50,917 bases of DNA from Bacteroidaceae bacterium (GCA_017615835.1 JAFZZI010000017.1:1-50917), one strand, 5' to 3'; shown: positions 32,943-41,705, numbered from the stretch's first letter. Notes: generated by a model from the letters alone, not told the origin. Translations and numbers: made by a program.

Positions 32943-35078
32943 TTATTTTTTTGAATTATTATTCCAGAAATCATCCATACTGTTCACCATATGATCATCA
33001 ATCTCTTTAGAATTGAAAGAATAATATGAGTCAGTATGCTCTTTACTATCCATCATGTCATAACAAAGAAAGAGGTCTTTTACCGAAGAGACTTTCCCGC
33101 AATAGATTTTACTCGGTGTATTATTATAACCTGCAAATTTTTCAATATACATTAATAATTTTCCTTTTTCATCTCTTCCCATACATATTGTGTTGTCTGC
33201 AACTGCTCTTAATTCTTTTACCAGTAAACTTTGTTTATCACAAAGAATATAAAGAGAGATGTTCTTTTCGCGACAAACAGCAGCTAATGCCGACAAAAAT
33301 AGTTGGCTCTTTTTCAAAAAAGGGAAACAGTAATCAATAATTTCCAAATCATCCATTATAACACGTTTGACTTTTTTATCATCACGGAAACATATCTCTA
33401 ATTGACTTTGCAAGAAAAATATTAACTCGTCAGGAGTTATATTACCCATTGAAATATTCATAAAATGCATATATGAGTAACATTTTTTACATTTCTCACA
33501 AGTATTGCCCTTTCTTACACGAGCGGGACATGCCAACCGACGCCTTATCATATTGTCTTCTTTGTTTAAAAGCAAAAACAAAGTATGCTCTTGACTCACT
33601 GAAGAACTGAATGCGCTTCCAAATGATACAAAACGCTTATATGTATTGGATTCTCCAATGATTGCAGTTACACCGCCTCGAAATCCATAAATAAGATTAT
33701 TTACATCATTAGGGTTAGCTCCTAATGTGTTATATTCTTTATTACAATTCTTATCTGACAAGAAAATACGTTCAAGAATATCTATACAGTCAATGCTTAT
33801 ATCATATTGAGGGTATAATGCTCTAAAGTAGTCATCTTTCATTTGTTCTTTATCATTTTCAAATTTTTCAAAAATGATATTTTTTTCTCCGTAATAACGA
33901 TTTCTGTCTAGATATTGTTGATATGTGTCAGTAATTACATCAGAATGAGTATATACCATAGCTCTCTGAAGATATCTTCTTTGCGAGAAGTAATTATGAA
34001 TGCTTGGATATACTTCAATTCCATAATCACGTCGTTTGTATTGATGCCACCCAATAGCGCATGTTTGGGTACGTGATTTCCTAATTGAAAGGTAATTAAT
34101 CTGATAATCATTAATCAAACGGTTTTTCATTTTGATATGAATATCGACTAAATGGTCTGGTATGTCTATCGTTTCTGGAACTATTAATATCAATACCTTA
34201 TGTTTATCAGCAAATGAAGAGTTCCTATATGTATCAATATAAGAGAAAAGATCTTCGAATTCATGGCAAGATGTGTTCTGGCCATTTACCTTTAACGGAA
34301 CCATATCAATGGCCGTAACATCGTATTCATCAAGCTTTAAATTTTGCGAAGAAAAGTCTTTTTTTTGCTGTATGTCTACACCTACGAATGGGAATGAAAG
34401 GGATTTACCTAATTGACGGACTTTGTTACTTATTCTTTTGTTTTCTTGATCAGTATATACATATTGTGATATTCTATCATACTTCCTTGCAAAAAGGATA
34501 TTGTCTTCATCCGTTTTCACGTACCCTTCTAGAGGTTTTGTAATATCATCATTTTTTTGTGAGAAATATGATCTGAAATGAAGAGAGTTTGTTCTGTTAC
34601 TATAATAAATAGCTTCTTTACAAATCAATTCGTCTGTTTTATGCAAAATCTCCGAAAGAGGCAATCTTTCATAAAAATCATGTGACGTCTTTTTGCAAAG
34701 AATTTCACTCTTATCAAAAAATTCAGATGAAAAACCATTTGATAGTTGAGCCCAGTTGTTATTACTAACATACATTTCTGTCATTATCCTAATACAAGAG
34801 GAGATAATATTATCTAATAAAATGTCTTCAACAAAACTTTCTGAAAGATAATTTGATATATAGTGCAAGAACACTTTGTTTTCTGAACAATGTTCATATG
34901 CCTTGTCTTTAGAAAGAGTTTGACCTATACCATATAGTAACTGTAGGCCAAATAGTGTGCGATCAGTTGTTTTATCACCTTGGACTACAATAACAGTAGT
35001 GTTATTTGTTAAATCAACACCATCATATAACAAATAATCAAAACCAATAATATTGGTCTTTATCTTTCTGAGATACAA
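32943..35078 (-). CDS. Tandem KaiC/RecA-like domain protein with degenerate P-loops
   Basis: 711 aa from a TTG at 35078; the frame continues five further codons upstream into the IS end. The first lobe starts KTNIIGFDYLLYDGVDLTNN then VIVVQGDKTTDRTLFGLQLL, the KaiC pattern 'GFDxLLxGG...GxxGxGKT' with the P-loop lysine replaced (DRT). A second lobe at about residues 480-690 reads NLIYGFRGGVTAIIGESNTY then KRFVSFGSAFS (degenerate P-loop), a zinc-like cluster CPARVRKGNTCEKCKKC, and Walker B VKRVIMDDLEIIDYC. Together these resemble a double KaiC-like pseudo-ATPase, likely a sensor or scaffold. It is the first gene of an operon with the membrane protein and the STAND ATPase. An IS1634-type element separates it from its probable promoter, so the true N terminus is uncertain. 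Confidence 0.65.
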   Translation of the reverse strand: MYLRKIKTNIIGFDYLLYDGVDLTNNTTVIVVQGDKTTDRTLFGLQLLYGIGQTLSKDKAYEHCSENKVFLHYISNYLSESFVEDILLDNIISSCIRIMTEMYVSNNNWAQLSNGFSSEFFDKSEILCKKTSHDFYERLPLSEILHKTDELICKEAIYYSNRTNSLHFRSYFSQKNDDITKPLEGYVKTDEDNILFARKYDRISQYVYTDQENKRISNKVRQLGKSLSFPFVGVDIQQKKDFSSQNLKLDEYDVTAIDMVPLKVNGQNTSCHEFEDLFSYIDTYRNSSFADKHKVLILIVPETIDIPDHLVDIHIKMKNRLINDYQINYLSIRKSRTQTCAIGWHQYKRRDYGIEVYPSIHNYFSQRRYLQRAMVYTHSDVITDTYQQYLDRNRYYGEKNIIFEKFENDKEQMKDDYFRALYPQYDISIDCIDILERIFLSDKNCNKEYNTLGANPNDVNNLIYGFRGGVTAIIGESNTYKRFVSFGSAFSSSVSQEHTLFLLLNKEDNMIRRRLACPARVRKGNTCEKCKKCYSYMHFMNISMGNITPDELIFFLQSQLEICFRDDKKVKRVIMDDLEIIDYCFPFLKKSQLFLSALAAVCREKNISLYILCDKQSLLVKELRAVADNTICMGRDEKGKLLMYIEKFAGYNNTPSKIYCGKVSSVKDLFLCYDMMDSKEHTDSYYSFNSKEIDDHMVNSMDDFWNNNSKK

Positions 35079-35092
35079 AGAAGCCTTGTCAA

Positions 35093-37201
35093 TTAACCCA
35101 ACTTTGACACATTAGCATCGCTTTTTCTTGCTAATCAGCGATTTGCATGTTCTCGCTATGGTGACTGTGTTCTACAAACTTTGATTTTCCGGAACGGCAT
35201 TTTCTTGTAGTTCAACATGGAGTAGATATCTGCTGCCTGTTCCGTTGGCGTGCTGCATATTCTCATCTCCACCTTCTCTCCCATGGCGTTGACGGCTTCG
35301 CTTGTCACAGCCTTCTGCGTGCTCATGATGCGTACTATCTCCGTCCAGTACGGTGTCGGGTATTCCGCCTTGGGGTTGGGATCGGCCTTCTTCCGCCTCT
35401 CGTTCTCCTTCTTCATCTGGTGGCGTATGACGTTCACTATCCAGTATGATAGCAGTCCGAGGAAAAGATGAGCATCCGAGCGGTCGTCCTTCTGGTGGTA
35501 TATCGGACGTAGGCTGAGGTCGGTCTTCAACTGGCGGTTCGAGCACTCTATCTCGCGTATCAGGTTATAGTAATCCCAGGTGGTCTTCTCGTCGAGTGTC
35601 TTGACGTTGGTGCGCAGGAAATAGGTTCCGTGTACCTGCTTTTCGGGCACTTCAAGCGTCCATGTGACAGAGGTCACCGTATCGTTCTTGTCCTTCTCGA
35701 TGTCTATATTGTAGTAGCGTGCGATGGAAGGGAAATGCCCCTCAAGCTTTCCGATACGTCTGAGCACGGCCTCGTACTTCTTCGTGCCGTTCTTCTTCGC
35801 GAGCGATGCGGCTATGGCATCCAGCCCTTCTTCGAAGCGTTTTCGGAAGCTGCGGTTCATCGACTCCTCCTTCAGGGCCTTGGCCGGTGAGTCTATCTTC
35901 AGGTAGTAGTCCTCGCCCTCGGTGTGTACCTCCTGCAGTTTGATGGGCTGCTGCTTATTGTCATGTACGATGACCGTCCTGGCATCGGCATCGACCGTGT
36001 AGTCGGTCAGTACCTTGCGCGACACGCATAGATAGTTGTAGCCTTTGGCCTTTATCAGGTCGAGGTTGTCCTGCGAGGCGATGCCGGCGTCTATCACCAC
36101 GAGCACCTTCTGGTCGTCTCCGGTTCCAGTGGGATTGGTGGCTATGAGCTTGTCCACCATGTCGGGCAGCGACTTCGGGTCGGCGGTATTCCCCTCTAAT
36201 ATGGAGCTGTAGCGGATGAAACCGTCGGTGTTGATGCAGAGAGCCAGCACCAGCAGCTTGCAGTCTGAGCGCTTCTCCTTTGAGCGACCGAACTTCGCCT
36301 TCCCGCTTCCGTCCTTGCGGCCCTCGAAGTAGAAGTTGGTCAGGTCGAAGAGCATGATGCGGTTCGTGGGCTTGAACAGGTCGTCGGTCGTCCGGCAGAG
36401 GTACTCCTCTATCTTCGCCTTCTCCTTCAGGAACCAGTCGGCCACGCTGTACACCTTGCGCTGAGTGACGGCTTCTATGGCCAGGTCGATGAGCTCGCAG
36501 ACTCCCGAGTTGTCGCGCATGATGCGCATCGACTTCAGTTCCGAAGGAGTATATATGGTACGCACGATGAGATGCCCTATGGCCAGCTTCACCTGCTCCT
36601 CACTCCAGCCCAGCGAGCGGAGGAAACGGTCGAAGCCTATCTGGCGGATGGCCTGCAGGCAGAGCCACTCGGCACCGATGTCACGTGCATCCGTGTGCTT
36701 CAGCGTGTCCACGTCGATCCGGCGTTCGGCCTTTGCCTTGCTTGCCTCGAAAGCCTGATGGATGATGTCGAGCTTCTTCTCCTCGACAAGACGCTGCCAG
36801 TATTCGTCTATCTTCTGGCGTACTATATCACTATACACGGCCATCTGGTCTTCCCACAGCTCGTGCTCACCCTGATGCTCATACTTGTAGGTCAGCCCGC
36901 AGGAGATGTCGCGGATCTCCTCAGGCTTCAGCCCGTGGATGAACCCCACGTTAAGCAGAATGCGCGTACAGGCACGCCCGCTGGCATTGCGGTAGGACTC
37001 CTTCAGGCGGTAGTACTTCTCATACTCGCCAGTCTCTGGGTTGTATCTCGTCTGCGACGTGAAATTCATGACGCAAAGGTAAGCATTATTTTTCAAACCG
37101 CTGTGTTCTACAACGCGGTTTTGACCACTCCTGAGAGCTAAATGCCTGAAAATCAAATGCAACTTTTTTCAAAAAAGTTCAAAGTGTCAAAGTTGGGTTA
37201 A
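35093..37201 (-). mobile_element. IS1634-family-like insertion sequence, complete
   Basis: About 2.1 kb bounded by perfect 18-bp terminal inverted repeats TTAACCCAACTTTGACAC (35093-35110) and its complement (37184-37201), enclosing one transposase gene. The flanks share only AAT, so a clear target duplication is not visible. It lies between a -7 box at 37277-37284 and the KaiC-like gene, which begins 14 bp from its left end. Confidence 0.88.
35156..37069 (-). CDS. IS1634/IS4-type DDE transposase
   Basis: 637 aa from the ATG at 37069 (MNFTSQTRYNPETGEYEKYY). DDE elements seen: MLFDLTNFYFEGRKDG (first Asp), VVIDAGIASQDNLDLIKAKG (second Asp) and the Y-x2-R-x3-E block YYNLIREIECSNRQLKTDLS followed by RPIYHQKDDRSDAHLFLGLL. 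These match the IS1634 group of the IS4 superfamily. The frame is intact and the ends are perfect, so the element is probably still active or recently inserted. Its GC content is above that of the AT-rich module it interrupts, consistent with separate origin. Confidence 0.9.
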   Translation of the reverse strand: MNFTSQTRYNPETGEYEKYYRLKESYRNASGRACTRILLNVGFIHGLKPEEIRDISCGLTYKYEHQGEHELWEDQMAVYSDIVRQKIDEYWQRLVEEKKLDIIHQAFEASKAKAERRIDVDTLKHTDARDIGAEWLCLQAIRQIGFDRFLRSLGWSEEQVKLAIGHLIVRTIYTPSELKSMRIMRDNSGVCELIDLAIEAVTQRKVYSVADWFLKEKAKIEEYLCRTTDDLFKPTNRIMLFDLTNFYFEGRKDGSGKAKFGRSKEKRSDCKLLVLALCINTDGFIRYSSILEGNTADPKSLPDMVDKLIATNPTGTGDDQKVLVVIDAGIASQDNLDLIKAKGYNYLCVSRKVLTDYTVDADARTVIVHDNKQQPIKLQEVHTEGEDYYLKIDSPAKALKEESMNRSFRKRFEEGLDAIAASLAKKNGTKKYEAVLRRIGKLEGHFPSIARYYNIDIEKDKNDTVTSVTWTLEVPEKQVHGTYFLRTNVKTLDEKTTWDYYNLIREIECSNRQLKTDLSLRPIYHQKDDRSDAHLFLGLLSYWIVNVIRHQMKKENERRKKADPNPKAEYPTPYWTEIVRIMSTQKAVTSEAVNAMGEKVEMRICSTPTEQAADIYSMLNYKKMPFRKIKVCRTQSP

Positions 37202-37276
37202 ATCTTTCGTATTCATTTGAAAATAAAAAGGTAAATATAAGTTATATTAGCTGATATCAGTATCATTATCACACCG

Positions 37277-37284
37277 CAAAGATA
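37277..37284 (-). promoter_or_regulatory. -7 box, probable original promoter of the KaiC-like operon
   Basis: TATCTTTG on the minus strand, followed by GCGG. Without the IS, transcription starting near 37271 would reach the KaiC-like gene after about 85 nt; the IS now lengthens this by 2.1 kb. Confidence 0.55.
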
Positions 37285-37404
37285 CTAATTAGTATTTAAT
37301 TATTATAGGAAAATCTCAAACCAATGCGCTATTTTTCGTTTTTTTAACCAAAAAGTATTTGAATCACTATTATTGCCTCAAAGAATTCTTAAAGAACCAT
37401 TTGG

Positions 37405-37579
37405 TTGCGAAAGCGATTGTTGCCGCCCGAAGCAGTCATCAGACGGGCAGATGACATCTTTGGGCTGTCTGGGGAATAACCGCAATTCAGAGTGCCACCG
37501 CTTGATCGAACACGTTCGCTTCAGCCGACGCGCACACTGAATTGTGGTTGTCCCCTTTTCTGTAGGTAGGCTTTCGCAA
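37405..37579. ncRNA. Candidate structured RNA or DNA element with nested inverted repeats
   Basis: Outer 10-bp arms TTGCGAAAGC (37405-37414) and GCTTTCGCAA (37570-37579) enclose a long imperfect hairpin: GGGGAATAACCGCAATTCAG (37471-37490, continuing AGTG) pairs with the complement at 37533-37555 with only a few mismatches, and a small CGAAC-ac-GTTCG hairpin sits in its loop. CCCC is followed by TTTTCT at 37556-37559, terminator-like on the plus strand. Candidates are a small regulatory RNA of the ICE or a replication/transfer site. CTnDOT encodes the small RNA RteR that lowers tra expression; equivalence is only a hypothesis. Confidence 0.45.
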
Positions 37580-37724
37580 TCTGCAAAGTCAAGCCCAAAT
37601 AAGCATCAAGTAATCGTAAGCCTATCCGCTTCATAGTCAATCGTCAGCCTCAGACATCATCATCTAATACCGAAAAGCACATCCGACCGTCGTAAAAGCG
37701 TTAATGTCGTCGGGCAAGACTTAC

Positions 37725-37757
37725 AGCCTTGTCGGTGTGCAAGACACTGATAAGGCT
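37725..37757 (+). promoter_or_regulatory. Hairpin in radC-operon leader
   Basis: AGCCTTGTCGGTGT (37725-37738) pairs with ACACTGATAAGGCT (37744-37757) over 14 positions with two G-U pairs when read as RNA; 5-nt loop. Confidence 0.5.
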
Positions 37758-38152
37758 ATAAGACACACCCGACTGTCAGCGAACGAGAGAAAACGGCTGT
37801 CCTCACTTGCAAACTGGAAACCGCAAGGGCATTCAGTATCGCAGGTGGTGACAGCCGATTTCTTATTCTCATCCGCTCTGTTCTGGTTGCTTATACGAAC
37901 ACTAACCACATACAGCATAATCATCTGTTCGCCTTGGCGAAGAGGGGGGACCAGGAGTAGCCCGAATGTGCGAATCCGTTTCCCGAACGCACCGCTTTTG
38001 TCCCCTCTCGCCTGATGTTTGATTGTTCCTGTGGCAAAGGTAAAACGCAAATTGGAATGGCAAAGTTTCAAGCCCTGAAGGGTTTCGGGGAAATCTCCAC
38101 ACCCGCAAGGGGGTAGTATTTCGCCGAAAAAACTTTGCGAATCCAATTCTGC

Positions 38153-38160
38153 TACCTTTG
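38153..38160 (+). promoter_or_regulatory. -7 box of the phosphoribosyltransferase-radC operon
   Basis: TACCTTTG, with TTTG at 38134-38137 upstream (15-bp gap, slightly short). The leader to the ATG at 38289 would be about 120 nt. Confidence 0.5.
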
Positions 38161-38288
38161 ATCAGGCCGCAGGAACAAACAAACGGCGATAGGAGACGCA
38201 GAAAAAAAACGGTGGATTCGAGGAAACGGATTGGTTCATTAGGAACTTCACTTCACAGCTCCTGGATCCACATAAAAAAATAAAGATT

Positions 38289-38462
38289 ATGGCATACAAC
38301 AGTACAACAACATTAGCGGTTATGGGTTACTTCCTCTTCCGCTTCATCCTTTGGGCAGTCCGCATCCTGTGGCATTGCTTCAGGGCAGTCGCAAACCTCG
38401 TCCTATGGCTCATTGCAGCCGCTTTCTGGACGGTGTTATTCCTTGCACGTATCATCGTCTAA
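38289..38462 (+). CDS. Small hydrophobic membrane protein
   Basis: 57 aa: MAYNSTTTLAVMGYFLFRFI then LWAVRILWHCFRAVANLVLW and LIAAAFWTVLFLARIIV. Almost entirely hydrophobic with aromatic residues and a few Arg, so one or two membrane helices. It is 12 bp before the phosphoribosyltransferase gene and leads the operon after a consensus -7 box, so it is likely real. Function unknown. Confidence 0.65.
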   Translation: MAYNSTTTLAVMGYFLFRFILWAVRILWHCFRAVANLVLWLIAAAFWTVLFLARIIV

Positions 38463-38474
38463 TCCCTTTCAGAT

Positions 38475-39008
38475 ATGTTCAAATACGCCATTATGCAGTA
38501 CACTCCGCAGCGTTATATGCGCCATGCAGACTTCGAGACGCAGGACACTATGCGCCACTTGCTCGACTTCAAGGCTGGCAGGAGGTATGCAACCAAGTGG
38601 GCAGCAGACCTTGTGGCAAAGACACTTGCATCGATGGACTTGACAAATACCATCATCGTGTGCATCCCCGCCAGTTGTGAGCAGACCAACAAGCGCAGGT
38701 ATAAGCGTTTCTCTGCCAGTGTTTGCGCCAAGTGCAATGCCATCAACGGCTTTGAGCATATCCAAGTTATCGGCAAGCGTGAGAAAGTGCATATCAGCAA
38801 GAAGCACGGACAAAAGAGCAACGTGCAGATAGACACCGACTATTTCAACGGCAAGCGTGTGTTGCTGATAGACGACATTTGCACCACTTGTGCCACCGCC
38901 AATGCCTTTATCGAGCAGATGCAGGCAGCAGGGGCAGACGTGCGGATGACCCTCTTTCTCGCCAAGACAAAGAACTATCACAGAACATCAAATTATCAAT
39001 ACAACTGA
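38475..39008 (+). CDS. Phosphoribosyltransferase-like (ComF-type) protein
   Basis: 177 aa. The type I phosphoribosyltransferase PRPP loop is clear in VLLIDDICTTCATANAFIEQ (about residues 133-152), preceded by a beta/alpha core with IVCIPASCEQTNKRRYKRFS, the pattern of ComF/GntX-like proteins, which usually have an N-terminal zinc finger that is absent here. Such proteins bind PRPP and may take part in DNA uptake or nucleotide salvage; in ICEs the role is unknown. The next gene, radC, starts 3 bp later, so both are co-translated. Confidence 0.78.
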   Translation: MFKYAIMQYTPQRYMRHADFETQDTMRHLLDFKAGRRYATKWAADLVAKTLASMDLTNTIIVCIPASCEQTNKRRYKRFSASVCAKCNAINGFEHIQVIGKREKVHISKKHGQKSNVQIDTDYFNGKRVLLIDDICTTCATANAFIEQMQAAGADVRMTLFLAKTKNYHRTSNYQYN

Positions 39009-39011
39009 ATT

Positions 39012-39713
39012 ATGAGCACAGCAGCAACAATGAGACTCCCCATTAGCAGATGGAGCATTGAGGACAGACCCACCGAGAAACTACAGCGTTTAGGCACCGA
39101 CAGCCTCACGGACGCAGAGTTATTAGCCATCCTTATCGGCAGCGGAACTCAGCAGTATAGCGCAGTGGATATTGCCAAACACGTTATGGGCAAGTTCAAC
39201 AACAACCTCAACACACTGGGCAAGGCACGTTTCGACGAGTTTGAGGACATTGAGGGCGTAGGCACTCAGACCGCATGTAAGATAATGGCAGCAGTGGAGT
39301 TAGGCAAGCGCAGACAATTAGCAACCGCAGAACTCCGCCCCGACATGAGCACCGCCACACGCATCTACAACTACATGCTACCGAAGATGCAGGACTTGAA
39401 CCACGAGGAATTTTGGGTACTGTTGATGAATCAGAACTACAAACTTCTGAAAGCAGAGCGTATCAGCATTGGCGGTATTACCGAGACCTCTGCCGACATC
39501 CGAATCATTATGCGTGAGGCAGTCCTCAATAATGCCACCATCCTCGCAGCCGTACACAATCACCCAAGCGGAAGCCTTACACCCAGCAGGGCAGATGATA
39601 CGCTAACAACGGCAATCAAGAACGCATGTTCCATAATGAGAATGTATTTCCTCGACCATGTTATCGTAACGGACGGTGCATATATGAGCTATCATGAGCA
39701 GGGCAAACTATAG
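39012..39713 (+). CDS. radC: RadC-like JAB-domain protein
   Basis: 233 aa. The N-terminal helix-hairpin-helix part is LTDAELLAILIGSGTQQYSA then FEDIEGVGTQTACKIMAAVE; the C-terminal JAB/MPN-like metal-binding motif is ATILAAVHNHPSGSLTPSRA followed by DDTLT (H-x-H-P-S-G...D, about residues 178-197). Despite the name, RadC proteins are not proven DNA repair enzymes; they are frequent passengers of mobile elements and may be metalloproteases or nuclease-like. Full length for the family. Lies in the accessory operon next to the transfer region. Confidence 0.9.
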   Translation: MSTAATMRLPISRWSIEDRPTEKLQRLGTDSLTDAELLAILIGSGTQQYSAVDIAKHVMGKFNNNLNTLGKARFDEFEDIEGVGTQTACKIMAAVELGKRRQLATAELRPDMSTATRIYNYMLPKMQDLNHEEFWVLLMNQNYKLLKAERISIGGITETSADIRIIMREAVLNNATILAAVHNHPSGSLTPSRADDTLTTAIKNACSIMRMYFLDHVIVTDGAYMSYHEQGKL

Positions 39714-39739
39714 TATTCACATTATAAGCAGATAACATT

Positions 39740-39997
39740 ATGAAAGTACAGATTGAAAACCTAATTTGCGAGTGGGAAAGTGAAGCCACCGCAGAAGTAT
39801 TCGTGAGATTCTGCAACCTTATCCTGCTGCAGAGAGACCGCCACGACCTCGAAAGGGCACTGAAGTTCAGCCCCTACCGCAGCGTATTCGAGAAGAACTT
39901 CATTTGGGGATTTGGCGCACACCACTTTTGGGTAAATCAGCGCAAGCCGTACAGCGGTGCCCCGATGGAGAAGCGTTTACTTATTGTTGAACTCTAA
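39740..39997 (+). CDS. Small protein of unknown function in radC operon
   Basis: 85 aa, soluble, mixed charge (NLICEWESEATAEVFVRFCN; LILLQRDRHDLERALKFSPY). No family recognised. Placed 26 bp after radC and 12 bp before the next small gene on the same strand, with conserved-looking composition, so it is probably a real operon member. Confidence 0.6.
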   Translation: MKVQIENLICEWESEATAEVFVRFCNLILLQRDRHDLERALKFSPYRSVFEKNFIWGFGAHHFWVNQRKPYSGAPMEKRLLIVEL

Positions 39998-40009
39998 CAG
40001 AAAGAAAAG

Positions 40010-40246
40010 ATGTGTTACGCAGGAAGATTTATCATCCCCATATGGGCAATAGCACCCCTCTGCTATGGGGACTACAGCGGACTGGACGATTTGGATTCAG
40101 AGTTGGTAAATGCCTTTATCGACACCAACTTTCCAAAAGGCTATAGTGTTGAATGGACGGGAATCAATGAGCCGTACATTTGTTCCCATCCCGATATTGG
40201 CGATATGACAAGCGAAGTGGTAGAAGCAGACTTCTTTCACGCATAA
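40010..40246 (+). CDS. Small protein of unknown function in radC operon
   Basis: 78 aa, acidic: RFIIPIWAIAPLCYGDYSGL then DDLDSELVNAFIDTNFPKGY and a C-terminal YICSHPDIGDMTSEVVEADF. The hydrophobic stretch near the N terminus is too short and polar for a clear membrane segment. No family recognised. It follows the 85-aa gene by 12 bp and precedes the DUF2851 gene by 54 bp. Confidence 0.6.
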   Translation: MCYAGRFIIPIWAIAPLCYGDYSGLDDLDSELVNAFIDTNFPKGYSVEWTGINEPYICSHPDIGDMTSEVVEADFFHA

Positions 40247-40300
40247 TATTAACTAAGGTGGGAGTGGGCAGCTATTCCCACCACTAAAGACAAACAGACA

Positions 40301-41695
40301 ATGGCAAGGATAAAAGCAATCAGCAGAACGAGAACCGCCAAGACAAGGCAACTGCAATTCGTTTGGCGGCATAAGATGATGGAGGACAACGGACAGACCA
40401 CGGACGGAAAGGTCGTGGAGGTCATAGACGCAGGACTATACAACCGCCGAGGCGATGCCCCCGACTATTTCAATGCCAAGTTGAAGTTGAACGGTGTACT
40501 TTGGGTAGGCAATGTCGTAGTGACCGAGAACGCATCTGACTGGTATCTGCACGGAATGGACAAGGACAAGGCGTATGACAACGTAATCCTCGCAGTGGTG
40601 GGCAATGCCGATACAGACATCATCAACTCCGAGGGACAACCCGTCAGCGTCATGCCGATGGAGATACCACAGGAAGTTGCAAAACGATATTTGATACTCG
40701 CATCCGACCAAGGGCAGACGGTGTGCCATCAGAACGTAAAGGAGAACTGCCCCCGCCTCACCGTCAATTCATGGCTCTGTGCCTTACAGACTGAGCGCTT
40801 GGAATGGCAGACCGAGGAAATAAGACGCAGGGCAAAGGAGTTTGGCAGTTGGGATGCAGCCTATTTCGTGACCATTGCCCGCACTTTCGGGATGGGCATC
40901 AACGGTGACTTGATGGAGCAGTGGGCGAAGACGCTGCCAATGTCAGTGATAGACTTCCATACCGATGACCTTTTTCAATTGGAAGCCCTCTTTCTCGGAC
41001 AGGCAGGACTATTGGAACTCGAAACCATTCCCGAACGCTTTCAGCACGATGCACTCAACGAGGGCTATTTTGCCAAACTCCGCAACGAATATCTCTACCT
41101 TGCCCACAAGTATTCACTCCATCCCCTTGACGGCAAGCAATGGCAACCGATGGGCAACGGACGCAACCGAACACCGCACCTTGCTTTCTCATTCCTTGCC
41201 AACATGTACTATCAGCGCAAGACCGCGCTACACACCATGCTCACATGTGATACGCTGAAGGAGGTACGGAATCTTTTGAAAGTCAACGCTACCCCCTATT
41301 GGCAGACACACAACCACTTTGGAGCAACAACCAGGACGGGCATCAACCAACTGAGTGCAGAGCGTCTGAATCTGATAGTCATTAACGCAGTTGTGCCCAT
41401 GCTCTTCGCATACGGTCGTGAGATGGCGCAGGATACCTATTGTGACCAAGCCTTCGACCTCATTGAAATTTGCAAGGCTGAGAAGAATGCCATCACTAAG
41501 CACTGGCAGCAGTACGGCATCAATGCCGACAGCGCAGGACAGACACAGGCACTTATCCAACAACAGCGTGAGTATTGTGACAAGCGCCAGTGCCTCCGCT
41601 GCCGTTTCGGTTATCAGTATCTCAAAGGCACCACGAAGTTGGAGGGCTACAGAAACATGGTGATAGAACCCGACCTTTTCGCAGAATTGTATTAA
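40301..41695 (+). CDS. DUF2851 family protein
   Basis: 464 aa. The opening LQFVWRHKMMEDNGQTTDGK followed by VEVIDAGLYNRRGDAPDYFN, then GVLWVGNVVVTENASDWYLH and YDNVILAVVGNADTDI match the DUF2851 family, which is widespread in Bacteroidetes. The C terminus holds a Cys-rich motif YCDKRQCLRCRFGYQYL (about residues 425-441) that could bind a metal or cluster. The N-terminal part recalls nuclease-like or lipoate-like folds, but no activity has been shown. The chromosomal form usually stands alone; here it closes the accessory operon of the ICE and is followed by two overlapping hairpins. Confidence 0.8.
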   Translation: MARIKAISRTRTAKTRQLQFVWRHKMMEDNGQTTDGKVVEVIDAGLYNRRGDAPDYFNAKLKLNGVLWVGNVVVTENASDWYLHGMDKDKAYDNVILAVVGNADTDIINSEGQPVSVMPMEIPQEVAKRYLILASDQGQTVCHQNVKENCPRLTVNSWLCALQTERLEWQTEEIRRRAKEFGSWDAAYFVTIARTFGMGINGDLMEQWAKTLPMSVIDFHTDDLFQLEALFLGQAGLLELETIPERFQHDALNEGYFAKLRNEYLYLAHKYSLHPLDGKQWQPMGNGRNRTPHLAFSFLANMYYQRKTALHTMLTCDTLKEVRNLLKVNATPYWQTHNHFGATTRTGINQLSAERLNLIVINAVVPMLFAYGREMAQDTYCDQAFDLIEICKAEKNAITKHWQQYGINADSAGQTQALIQQQREYCDKRQCLRCRFGYQYLKGTTKLEGYRNMVIEPDLFAELY

Positions 41696-41705
41696 TTCAT
41701 GATTG

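Larger units (their letters stand above)
37285..38152. other. Long non-coding region upstream of radC operon
   Basis: The sequence is AT-rich to about 37380 and then becomes GC-richer with several strong inverted repeats (see the separate entries). Open frames exist on both strands after 37700, but none has convincing protein-like composition, so I treat the region as a structured leader or regulatory DNA. Confidence 0.5.

Noticed and set aside
35091-37203. Target-site duplication of the IS
   Set aside because: Only AAT is shared by the flanks and it is ambiguous with the repeat ends, so a duplication cannot be claimed.
37721-38146. Minus-strand open frame of 141 codons starting MDSQSFFGEILPPCGCGD
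   Set aside because: It covers the promoter region of the radC operon and several hairpins, and its composition is not convincing. Sequence conservation of the leader could explain similar annotations elsewhere.
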